Both the position numbers and the translations under genes were made by a program. From Acidovorax sp. Leaf78 (lineage in GTDB: Bacteria > Pseudomonadota > Gammaproteobacteria > Burkholderiales > Burkholderiaceae_C): DNA of 64,000 nucleotides. The DNA lies in contig NZ_LMLZ01000023.1 of NCBI RefSeq assembly GCF_001422735.1, positions 52,723 through 116,722 of the forward strand, written 5' to 3'. Every line of letters starts with the position of its first letter. The stretch's first letter is position 1. Below, one piece after another: positions 33,132 through 39,965 of this stretch. The notes below the pieces were generated by a model, which made no database searches, was not told where the DNA came from, and saw only the letters and a list, made by a program, of their open reading frames with translations.

Positions 33132-35002
33132 TGGCCAAACACCAATACCAAGACTGGGGCACTGTTGAGCGGTGGCAGGCCAACACACTGGCCGCCAAGC
33201 TCATGGCCACGTTGCCCAAACAATGGGCCGAGGGTGTAGCAGGGCTGCGGGCCAATGAGCCGGGCACGCCTGCATGGCAGCGCAACAGTGCATGGCTGGA
33301 GCGCCTGCACGCCTTCAAGGACGAGCACGGCGACGCGCTGCAGTGGAGCATGAGCGATTCGGACGTGTGCGAGCGCGCCACCGCTGTGGCCGAAGGCGTC
33401 ACGCGGTTGATGGATCTGTGGCCTGAGCCGCTGACCGAGGCCGAGCAAAAGGCGCTTGTGTTGGCATCGTGCGCGCTGCTGGAAGTGGACCCGCCCGAGG
33501 CAGAGACGCGCAAGGGCGTGATTGGCAAGGGCCAGGATGCCGCGTTTTGGCGCAAGCGCCTGCGCCAGAAGGTGGCCCGGGTGCGCGAGCTGGGCGCCAT
33601 CAAGCTGGGCGTGGTGAACCACCAGAACGGCGGCTACTGCAGCAATGCAGCGGTGGAGAACCGCCAGCAGCAGCTGGCCCGCGCCGCGGCCATGATGGAC
33701 AACACGCTGGTACGCAATGAGGCCGGCCAGGTGTACCGGCTGGGCGAGCTGGCAAAGCTGGGTGTGTCCGACCGCGATGTGCGCCGCGGCGAGCTGATGG
33801 TGCGTATTCGCGGCTGCGAGGAATATGCCGATGCAGCGGGCCACGTGGGCCTGTTCTTCACGCAGACCCTGCCCAGCCGGTTTCACGCCATGCTGGCGCC
33901 GCCCAAGGGCTCGCGCCTGCCATCGCGCAAAAACCCGAAATATGACGGCTCCAGCCCACGCGAGGGGCAGGCCTGGTTGTGCAAGCGCTGGGCCGAGGCG
34001 CGCACGGCGCTGGACAAGGCCGGCATCCGGTTCTACGGCTTCCGGGTGGCAGAGCCGCACCACGATGGGTGCCCACATTGGCATTCGCTGTTCTGGTTTC
34101 AGTCGCGGGAAGAAGCGCGCCTTGCCTCCGTCATCATCCGCCAGCACTGGTTGAAGCCCGAGGCCGACGAGTTCCCCGAGGTGACGTGCAAGAAGACCCG
34201 CGCGCACCTGCAGACCCGCCAGCCCGGCGCCCGTAAAAACCGGGTCAACGTGAAGTGGCTCGATGCCGGCGGCGCTGCCGCGTACATCGCCAAATACGTG
34301 GCCAAGAACGTGGGCGGGTCGTACCAGATCAACCACCTTGACGGCCAGGGCGAGGGCCATGCACAGGGCCAGCTGTTCGACGTGAACTCGGGCGACGTGC
34401 CCGGCTATGTGCGTGTCGACGCCTGGGCTGCGACCTGGGGCATTCGGCAGTTTCAGCCCATCGGACAGCCCAGCGTGGTGGCCTGGCGCGAGATGCGCCG
34501 GGTTACTCACGATCAGGTGGAGCAAGCCCGCATCGAGGGCGACACCATCGCCTGGCGCATCTATGGCGCCGTGCACAAGGTGGGCTCCATCAAGGCCGAC
34601 TGGCGCCGCTTCATGGAGCTGATGGGCGGCCCCTGCCGAAAGCGCGGAGAGTGGGCCATGTCGGTGGCGCACCGCGAAACCGAGACAAAGAACCGCTACG
34701 GCGAGACCGTCGAAAAGAAAGTGGCCGTGGGATTGCAGCTGCAGTCCGGCCGCTGGTTGATCTCGCGCCGCCAGGCATGGAACAGGGTCGCCGTTGGCAC
34801 CCCGGACCCGGCTGCTCGCGCCGCGCAGGCGGCGCCTTGGACTTGTTTCAATAACTGTAGAGCGCGCCTGACCGGCGAACTCCGCAGAGCGTTTTTAGGC
34901 CGGGGCCGTCACGAAATCGAGGACTGGACCCCGCAGCCCGAACCCCAGCAGCCGCCAACCCGGCCCGCTGCGCCCCCTTCCCCCGAGTTTTTTCAACCCT
35001 GA
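33131..35002 (+). CDS. A: Replication initiation endonuclease (P2 gpA-like, HUH)
   Basis: 623 residues, shorter than P2 gpA (about 760). The HUH motif is PHWHSLFWF (His316, His318) and the two catalytic tyrosines are in AYIAKYVAKNV (Tyr385, Tyr389; YxxxY). It nicks the origin, which in P2 lies inside A, and starts rolling-circle replication. The C-terminus is Pro-rich. The ATG at 33131 overlaps the previous stop; a GTG at 33125 is also in frame. The early operon position fits. Confidence 0.93.
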   Translation: MAKHQYQDWGTVERWQANTLAAKLMATLPKQWAEGVAGLRANEPGTPAWQRNSAWLERLHAFKDEHGDALQWSMSDSDVCERATAVAEGVTRLMDLWPEPLTEAEQKALVLASCALLEVDPPEAETRKGVIGKGQDAAFWRKRLRQKVARVRELGAIKLGVVNHQNGGYCSNAAVENRQQQLARAAAMMDNTLVRNEAGQVYRLGELAKLGVSDRDVRRGELMVRIRGCEEYADAAGHVGLFFTQTLPSRFHAMLAPPKGSRLPSRKNPKYDGSSPREGQAWLCKRWAEARTALDKAGIRFYGFRVAEPHHDGCPHWHSLFWFQSREEARLASVIIRQHWLKPEADEFPEVTCKKTRAHLQTRQPGARKNRVNVKWLDAGGAAAYIAKYVAKNVGGSYQINHLDGQGEGHAQGQLFDVNSGDVPGYVRVDAWAATWGIRQFQPIGQPSVVAWREMRRVTHDQVEQARIEGDTIAWRIYGAVHKVGSIKADWRRFMELMGGPCRKRGEWAMSVAHRETETKNRYGETVEKKVAVGLQLQSGRWLISRRQAWNRVAVGTPDPAARAAQAAPWTCFNNCRARLTGELRRAFLGRGRHEIEDWTPQPEPQQPPTRPAAPPSPEFFQP

Positions 35003-35023
35003 ACCACTGCAGGAGGTATGACC

Positions 35024-35248
35024 GTGCCCGCAAAACTGACCATGCCCACGCTGGGCGGCCTCACGAATCCCAAATTTCGCTACGTCGATAGGGATCACAC
35101 CAACATCGCCGAGACGTTCAAACGCGCCCGCCGTGCCCTGGCCAGGGCACAGCAAGAGGCGCAGTCCGCGCAGCAGACGCTTGAGCTTGAGCCAGAGCGC
35201 GCCACCGTGGTGACGTTGCCCCAGCGTGCCGGCCGCCGCAGTGCATGA
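35024..35248 (+). CDS. Small basic hypothetical protein, GTG start
   Basis: 74 residues from GTG 35024. AGGAGG at 35011-35016 is seven bases away, whereas an in-frame ATG at 35018 would touch it, so GTG is preferred. A basic helical region (ETFKRARRALARAQQEAQSA) could bind nucleic acid. It follows gpA by 21 bases. Confidence 0.6.
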   Translation: MPAKLTMPTLGGLTNPKFRYVDRDHTNIAETFKRARRALARAQQEAQSAQQTLELEPERATVVTLPQRAGRRSA

Positions 35249-35448
35249 CGCCCGAGGAACAAGCGCTATGGACTCCAGCAATCTGCCTGCACTGCACCCA
35301 CGGGCACCCACTCGCCCAGCAGTTGCTGTGCCACTGCCCGGCGCTGGTGGCCGCGCACGGGGTGCAACCGGTGGGGGTGATGCGCTGCCGGGCCGACGCG
35401 TGCGCCCAAGCGCAGCACCGGTCCATACCGCTGCATTCGGTGCACTGA
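35245..35448 (+). CDS. Cys/His-rich small protein, copy 1
   Basis: 67 residues. The pattern is CLHC, then CHCPALVAAHGVQPVGVMRC, then DAC, with several His. The CxxC-x(n)-CHxP-x(n)-GVQPV-x(n)-C arrangement recurs in the protein encoded at 35472, so the two are related. Likely a small zinc-binding domain; function unknown. Start lies in the ATGA overlap with the preceding gene. Confidence 0.6.
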   Translation: MTPEEQALWTPAICLHCTHGHPLAQQLLCHCPALVAAHGVQPVGVMRCRADACAQAQHRSIPLHSVH

Positions 35449-35471
35449 CTGGCAATGGCGAGCCCGCAGGG

Positions 35472-35687
35472 ATGAACCTGCAGGCCCTGGCCCAGCTGGT
35501 GCCACCGCTGCGCGGCTGCGCGCTGTGCGCACACGGCCTGGACCGTGACGGCGTGCGCCATTGCCACGCGCCGGCCGTGCGCCAGGTCTTCGGCGTGCAG
35601 CCGGTGGCCATTGCTCGCAGCCGCGTAGAGGCGTGCGGCCCTGGCGCTGCGCACATGCATATGCCGGCCTGGGGTGCCACGGCATGA
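35472..35687 (+). CDS. Cys/His-rich small protein, copy 2
   Basis: 71 residues, MNLQALAQLVPPLRGCALCA onward. CALCAH, HCHAPAVRQVFGVQPVAIAR and EACGPGAAHMHMP align with the preceding gene's CLHC, CHCP and GVQPV. The DNA has diverged, so this is an old tandem duplication or two homologues acquired together. Probably binds zinc. The stop overlaps the next start by four bases. Confidence 0.6.
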   Translation: MNLQALAQLVPPLRGCALCAHGLDRDGVRHCHAPAVRQVFGVQPVAIARSRVEACGPGAAHMHMPAWGATA

Positions 35688-35944
35688 CAGCGCCCACCGC
35701 CGACGCGATGCGCGCCGCTCTGCAGTCCATGGCACGCCTGCCGGCCTGCCGCGAATGGCCCGCCGACTACGACGCCGTCATGGCCGACCCGGTGCGCAGG
35801 CGTCTGGTGCGGCTGCAGGCCACGTTCCTGACGCGCGTTGCTGCCGAGAAGGCGGCCGCCCGCTCGCCGCAGGCCTCGAAGCTGAACAAGCGCCCTCCCT
35901 GTTTTGACCACAAGCGCGCCGCCGCCGGCGACCGCGACGACTGA
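35684..35944 (+). CDS. Small hypothetical early protein
   Basis: 86 residues, helical and basic (LVRLQATFLTRVAAEKAAAR), ending in a charged tail. Coupled to the Cys-rich gene upstream by ATGA overlap. No family recognised. Confidence 0.55.
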   Translation: MTAPTADAMRAALQSMARLPACREWPADYDAVMADPVRRRLVRLQATFLTRVAAEKAAARSPQASKLNKRPPCFDHKRAAAGDRDD

Positions 35945-35966
35945 TTCACATACCCCAAGGAAACCC

Positions 35967-36626
35967 ATGAAACAACCCCTGATCGTTGCTCTCACCGGCA
36001 AGCCGTCGAGCGGCAAGAAGACCATCGCGTCGATGCTGGCCCCTAGCCAGGGCTTCGCGGCTTTGTCGTTCGCCGACGCCGTGCGGCGCGACGCTGCGCA
36101 GGCTTGGCGCCTGGACGTGCGCCTGCTATCTGACCCTGGCTTGCAGCACGTCCCTTTGAATTCGCTGGCCGCCGGCATGTGCAGCGACCCCGCGTTCATG
36201 CTGTGGCTGACCGATGGCGGCGAGCAGTTGCCGCCGCCGCGCTCGCCCGCATGGGTCATCCAGCGCTGGTCCGAGTTCCGCTGCCGGTTCATCCCTGATT
36301 TCTACTGCCGTCAGATTGAACGCCAGATCGGGCGGCTGGTGGGCTGTGGGTGGTCCCGCATCGTCGTGTACGACCTGGCCACTGCCGCGCAGCAAACCAT
36401 GCTGCACCGCCTGGGCGCCAAGGTGGTGCGCGTGCACCGCATCGACATGGCCACCGCGCAAGCGCAGACCCTAGACGGCGTGCCTGGGCTCACGATCAAG
36501 TCGCACGCGGACATTGAAAACACCGGCTCGCTGGAAGGGCTGGCCGCTGCCGTTGTGGACTGCATGGAATTTCTTGAAGTGCTGGTGCTGACTCCCTACC
36601 AGCGACTGGTGACGGAGGCTGAGTAA
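35967..36626 (+). CDS. P-loop kinase, deoxynucleoside monophosphate kinase-like
   Basis: 219 residues. MKQPLIVALTGKPSSGKKTI carries a Walker A motif (GKPSSGKKT, residues 11-19). SFADAVRRDAAQAW resembles the lid/substrate region of phage dNMP kinases such as T4 gp1, and the later CGWSRIVVYDLATAAQQTML looks like the strand carrying the conserved Asp that precedes nucleotide-monophosphate binding. A role in dNTP supply during replication is inferred. It is preceded by AAGGAAACCC and overlaps the AlpA gene by one base. Confidence 0.65.
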   Translation: MKQPLIVALTGKPSSGKKTIASMLAPSQGFAALSFADAVRRDAAQAWRLDVRLLSDPGLQHVPLNSLAAGMCSDPAFMLWLTDGGEQLPPPRSPAWVIQRWSEFRCRFIPDFYCRQIERQIGRLVGCGWSRIVVYDLATAAQQTMLHRLGAKVVRVHRIDMATAQAQTLDGVPGLTIKSHADIENTGSLEGLAAAVVDCMEFLEVLVLTPYQRLVTEAE

Positions 36627-36883
36627 TGCTAGCCGTTCAAAAAGTCGTGCCGCTGCTGCGTCTGCCAAGCGTACTGCAGGCCACCGGGGTGGGTCGAACC
36701 ACCTTGTACGAACGCATCAAGGATGGTTTGTTCACGCCCCCCATCAAGTTGGGTGCCCGGGCATCGGCCTGGCCGGCCAATGAGGTTCAGGCATGCAACG
36801 ATGCAATCATCAAGGGGAGCGACACCGAAGAAATTAAGGTGCTGGTGGCTCGCCTAGTGCAGGGCCGAAGTTTGCTGAAGTAA
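36626..36883 (+). CDS. AlpA-family regulator/excisionase-like
   Basis: 85 residues. LLRLPSVLQATGVGRTTLYE, then IKDGLFTPPIKLGARASAWP is the AlpA signature: a winged helix with a TTLYERIKxGxFP motif. AlpA-type proteins act as activators or recombination directionality factors for P4-type integrases, and one lies 700 bases away here. It is the last gene of the early operon, with a TAATG overlap. Confidence 0.85.
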   Translation: MLAVQKVVPLLRLPSVLQATGVGRTTLYERIKDGLFTPPIKLGARASAWPANEVQACNDAIIKGSDTEEIKVLVARLVQGRSLLK

Positions 36884-37105
36884 GCAGCCTCGCCGAGGCG
36901 TGTCATTTTGAGCGATAGCGTGAATGGCAGCATTTAAGCCCGCTGCTAGCGCTTCTATGATGGCTCCTATCGGTCAGAAGCAGCCGGTGGATGCAGACGA
37001 TGGCGGGCGCTACTCATTAGAGTTATGCAGCCTTTTTGCGGAGCGGCCATGCCCCTTGTCTAGCGTAATGCTGCAGCTGGTAGGAAGGGTTTAAAGGAGC
37101 TTGAA
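36884..37105. other. Non-coding gap between AlpA and the membrane zinc-ribbon gene
   Basis: 222 bases with no supported gene. It contains a short GCCTCGCCGAGGC hairpin just after alpA that could end the early transcript, though without a T-run, and a GCTGCTAGCGCTTCTAT segment near 36942 that resembles a fragment of the dispersed palindromic repeat. Confidence 0.35.
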
Positions 37106-37441
37106 CTAAAGCTTTGCTCCGCAATGGTGGCAAGCGCGCGTCTCGAAGATCGCTATAGTTTCTCCCGCTTCGCCGCCCGGCTCTTGAAACACGAGAGCAC
37201 GCTTTCTGCAGGTAGAACATCGTAGAAGCAGGGCTCCAAATATGCTCACAAAAAGCCCAGTGAGACCAATCATGAACGACCAGATTGACCAACTAAAGAG
37301 GACCTCGTACTTGGCGAGGCTGAAGGCACTGATTGGCACTGCCACAGCGATTCCGACCAAGACCATTGCCAGGCTGCCAAGTGGAACGTAGCGCATGAAT
37401 GCTAGCAATGCCTGTCGCATATTAAGGTCGAATTGCCTCAT
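37106..37441 (-). CDS. Two-helix membrane protein with C-terminal zinc ribbon
   Basis: 111 residues. Two transmembrane helices (about 19-42, LGSLAMVLVGIAVAVPISAF; about 50-73, WSIWSFMIGLTGLFVSIFGA) are followed by a cytoplasmic ribbon with CSTC and CHHC knuckles. It lies between alpA and the integrase on the integrase strand. Such cargo can modify the lysogen's envelope or exclude other phages; the function is unknown. Confidence 0.6.
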   Translation of the reverse strand: MRQFDLNMRQALLAFMRYVPLGSLAMVLVGIAVAVPISAFSLAKYEVLFSWSIWSFMIGLTGLFVSIFGALLLRCSTCRKRALVFQEPGGEAGETIAIFETRACHHCGAKL

Positions 37442-37489
37442 GTTTGAGTGATTGGCTAGCCGAGGGCCAGTCCGGTTAAAGGAGAGGTT

Positions 37490-37579
37490 ATGGGTTCGAG
37501 TTTCACGGTAAAAATGCGGATGAATGAGGATACCTTGCGTGCCTCCATGTTGGCGGGCCAGTTATCCATCTGCGCGTGA
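37490..37579 (+). CDS. Possible mini-protein
   Basis: 29 codons, MGSSFTVKMRMNEDTLRASM onward, with a good ribosome-binding site (GGAGAGG) just before the ATG. It is convergent with the integrase. Only the ribosome site supports it. Confidence 0.2.
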   Translation: MGSSFTVKMRMNEDTLRASMLAGQLSICA

Positions 37580-37592
37580 AAAGTCCACTTTC

Positions 37593-38795
37593 TCAACACG
37601 GAAGAGTAATCGCGTGACCTCGAAGAACGTCAAGGTGGTCCGCCCAAAACTGCATCAGCGTGGTGCGCTGGGGCAGATACGTGGCGTGGTTGTACGCGGA
37701 GCTCACGCGGTCCCGCTCTTGGTGCGCCAGCTGCAGTTCGATGACGGCGTGATCCTGGCCAAGTTCATGCAGCACCGTCGAAGCGATGCCACGGAACCCA
37801 TGGCCCGTCATTTCCCCCTTGTAGCCCATGCGGTACAGCGCAAACAGAATCGCGTTGTTGCTCATCGGCTTTTCATGATCGTGTCCACCCGGGAACAGCA
37901 GGGTATTGCCTGTTCCCACCCGCTGCAGGGCCTGCAGCACTGCCACCGCTTGGGTGGACAGTGGCACGATGTGTTCGGTTTTCATCTTCATGCGGCCGGC
38001 GGGTATGCGCCACTGTGACGCCGCCAGATTGAATTCCGACCATTCCGCCTTTATCAGCTCGCTGGTGCGCACGAACGTCAACGCCATCAGGTGAATGGCC
38101 AGGCGCGTGCGAACGTGCCCCCGGTAGTCGTCCACATCGCGCAGCAGCTGCGGCAGTTTCGCAACGTCCACCCGCGCATAGTTTTGCTCTCGGACCGGCG
38201 CCAGCACATCAGCCGGCTGAACATCGCCGCACGGGTTGTGCTCTGCCAGGCCGTGGCCTATGGCATACCGGAACACCTGCCCCGAAATCTGGATGGCCCG
38301 CCGCGCCAAGTCGTGCGCACCGCGCTGTTCCACCTTCTTTGCCATGGCCACGATTTGCGGGGCCTTGATGTTGAAGATTGGCAAGGCGCCAATCTGTGGG
38401 AACGCATCGAGCTCCATGCGGCGCAGCACTTGGTCGGCGTGCTTCTTCGACCGCGTGCGCGCCCAGCTCGCGTGCCACGACCTGGCCACGGTCTCGAAAG
38501 AGTTATCGGCGGCCACAGCGCTGGCCCGTTTTTGAGCCTGTCGCTTTGCCGAAGGGTCCGACCCGTCAAGCACCTGGCGCCGTGCATCGTCGCGGGCCTT
38601 GCGGGCCTGCAGTAGCGATACATCAGGGTAGACGCCCAGGCTTAGGCGCTTTTCCTTTCCTTCCATGCGGTACTTGAACCGCCACCATTTGCCGCCAGAG
38701 GGTGCGACTTCGAGGTAAAGGCCGTCCGCGTCGTACAGCTTGCGCGGCTTTTCAGCAGGTTTCGCCGCCTTGATGGCGGTGTCGGTGAGGGGCAT
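37593..38795 (-). CDS. int: Tyrosine integrase, P4-type
   Basis: 400 residues. An N-terminal DUF4102-type arm-binding domain (LTDTAIKAAKPAEKPRKLYD, DGLYLEVAPSGGKWWRF) is followed by the core-binding and catalytic domains. Catalytic residues are Arg243 (FVRTSELIKAEW), His332-x2-Arg335 (HGFRG), His358 (LAHQ) and Tyr368 (SSAYNHATY). It is intact. The start at MPLTDT is family-typical. It recombines at the tRNA-Pro 3' end 165 bases upstream, and TGGGGCA repeats cover its promoter region, suggesting autoregulation or AlpA control. Confidence 0.95.
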   Translation of the reverse strand: MPLTDTAIKAAKPAEKPRKLYDADGLYLEVAPSGGKWWRFKYRMEGKEKRLSLGVYPDVSLLQARKARDDARRQVLDGSDPSAKRQAQKRASAVAADNSFETVARSWHASWARTRSKKHADQVLRRMELDAFPQIGALPIFNIKAPQIVAMAKKVEQRGAHDLARRAIQISGQVFRYAIGHGLAEHNPCGDVQPADVLAPVREQNYARVDVAKLPQLLRDVDDYRGHVRTRLAIHLMALTFVRTSELIKAEWSEFNLAASQWRIPAGRMKMKTEHIVPLSTQAVAVLQALQRVGTGNTLLFPGGHDHEKPMSNNAILFALYRMGYKGEMTGHGFRGIASTVLHELGQDHAVIELQLAHQERDRVSSAYNHATYLPQRTTLMQFWADHLDVLRGHAITLPC

Positions 38796-38796
38796 G

Positions 38797-38845
38797 TGGG
38801 GCAACTCCGGGCAGTGGGGCAATTGCTGCCCCAAAAGTTGCCCCA
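38797..38845. repeat. Four TGGGGCA repeats in two inverted pairs upstream of int
   Basis: TGGGGCA occurs at 38797 and 38815 on the + strand and, inverted, at 38827 and 38839. The outer pair extends to ten bases (TGGGGCAACT / AGTTGCCCCA). They are immediately upstream of the int start and between int and the attachment site, where arm-type integrase or directionality-factor sites are expected. Confidence 0.6.
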
Positions 38846-38959
38846 AAGTATAGGCGGCTGTCCGCGGACGATGCCGGACGATGAAGAACGCGAAAAGCCG
38901 CGCCACAAAAGAGAAATCCGCCAGGTCCGTATCTCTACGAACACTGGCGGATGAGTAAA

Positions 38960-39036
38960 TGGTCGGCGTGGCGGGATTCGAACTCGCGACCCCTTGCACC
39001 CCATGCAAGTGCGCTACCAGGCTGCGCTACACGCCG
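38960..39036 (-). tRNA. tRNA-Pro (anticodon GGG)
   Basis: A 77-base cloverleaf including an encoded CCA: seven-base acceptor stem CGGCGTG / CACGCCG, D-arm AGCGCAGCCTGGTAGCGC, anticodon stem CTTGC / GCAAG with loop ATGGGGT giving anticodon GGG, and T-arm with GTTCGAATC. Reads CCC and CCU. It follows merR on the same strand. Its 3' half is the prophage attachment site, reconstituted intact by the inserted phage end. Confidence 0.95.
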
Positions 39037-39065
39037 ACAAGACTTAGATTATATGCAGAAAAATG

Positions 39066-39500
39066 CTAGGTCAGAGAAAGTAACGCACGAATCTCAAATA
39101 ATTCTTTGCGCACCGCATTCGAGTCCAGCGAATAGCCCACCGCATCGATGGACAAGCTCTGCGCGCTGTCGATCAGCATGCTGGGCAGCTCGGTGCCGCC
39201 GTCCGCGGCATCGCCTTCTGCACCGGCCTCATCGCGGGCCGGATGCGCGAGTTCCTGCAGACGATTGCGGGCGCCACTGATGGTGAAGCCCTGGTCGTAC
39301 AGCAGGTCCCGGATGCGGCGGATCATGAGCACTTCGTGGTGCTGGTAGTAGCGGCGGTTGCCGCGCCGCTTCATGGGCCGCAACTGCGTGAACTCCTGCT
39401 CCCAGTACCGCAGCACGTGGGGTTTTACGCCGCACAGCTCCGCGACCTCACCGATGGTGAAGTAGCGTTTAGCGGGTATGGAAGGAAGAGGTGTGCCCAT
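39066..39500 (-). CDS. MerR-family transcriptional regulator
   Basis: 144 residues. The MerR winged helix is near the start (YFTIGEVAELCGVKPHVLRY, RPMKRRGNRRYY), followed by a helix and an acidic linker. No metal-binding Cys in the C-terminal part, so it is not a metal sensor. A MerR-like gene directly after ihfA is a conserved arrangement in proteobacteria; the target is unknown. Confidence 0.9.
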   Translation of the reverse strand: MGTPLPSIPAKRYFTIGEVAELCGVKPHVLRYWEQEFTQLRPMKRRGNRRYYQHHEVLMIRRIRDLLYDQGFTISGARNRLQELAHPARDEAGAEGDAADGGTELPSMLIDSAQSLSIDAVGYSLDSNAVRKELFEIRALLSLT

Positions 39501-39601
39501 CGAGAAAGCGTTTCAGACCAGGGAGCCGCGTAGCGTACTGCACTGACGCAAACACCGCCAGTGAACAGAAACATTCCGGTCACAAAACGGTACAAATTCA
39601 C

Positions 39602-39931
39602 TCAGGGCGCCACAACCGCCGTCTGAATTTGCTCCTTGAGCTTGCTGCTGGCGTGAAACGTCACCACACGGCGCGCTTTGATGGGGATGGCCTCCCCGGT
39701 GCGCGGATTGCGGCCGGGGCGCGGTGCCTTGGTGCGGATCTGAAAGTTGCCGAAACCCGAGAGCTTGACGTCCTTGCCCTCGACCAGGCTTTGCGCGATC
39801 AGATCGAAGAACGCGTCGATCATGTCCTTGGACTCGCGCTTGTTCAGGCCGATCTGATCGAACAGCAGATCGGCCAGTTGCGCCTTGGTCAGTGCCGGTG
39901 TCTCCAGGCTTTCGACGGCGAATTCGATCAT
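39602..39931 (-). CDS. ihfA: Integration host factor alpha subunit
   Basis: 109 residues from [49 protein letters not shown] and [18 protein letters not shown] are IhfA hallmarks, including the Pro-tipped DNA-intercalating arm. It bends DNA with IhfB and assists recombination, including that of tRNA-targeting integrases. It starts 34 bases after pheT, with AGGGGAG as ribosome site, and belongs to the pheST operon as in E. coli. Confidence 0.97.
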   Translation of the reverse strand: MIEFAVESLETPALTKAQLADLLFDQIGLNKRESKDMIDAFFDLIAQSLVEGKDVKLSGFGNFQIRTKAPRPGRNPRTGEAIPIKARRVVTFHASSKLKEQIQTAVVAP

Positions 39932-39965
39932 GGCATCACTCCCCTCTTGGGCAATTTCGTTGTCA

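Larger units (their letters stand above)
1..38960. mobile_element. P2-like prophage integrated at tRNA-Pro (left end outside window)
   Basis: A near-complete set of P2-family structural genes is present in P2 order (Q, P, O, N, M, L, X, lysis, R, S, V, W, J, I, fibres, FI, FII, E/E', T, U, D), together with a C-type repressor, Ogr-type activator, HUH replication protein and integrase. The integrase lies directly downstream of the 3' end of a tRNA-Pro gene, the usual arrangement for tRNA-targeting integrases, so that end is the host junction. I found no duplicated tRNA 3' segment in positions 1-4,000, so the other attachment site is probably left of the window and umuDC is probably inside the element. 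All structural genes look intact, so it may be inducible. Confidence 0.9.

Noticed and set aside
32846-34672. 608-codon open frame antisense to gpA
   Set aside because: Shadow of the HUH replication gene, which has both catalytic motifs.
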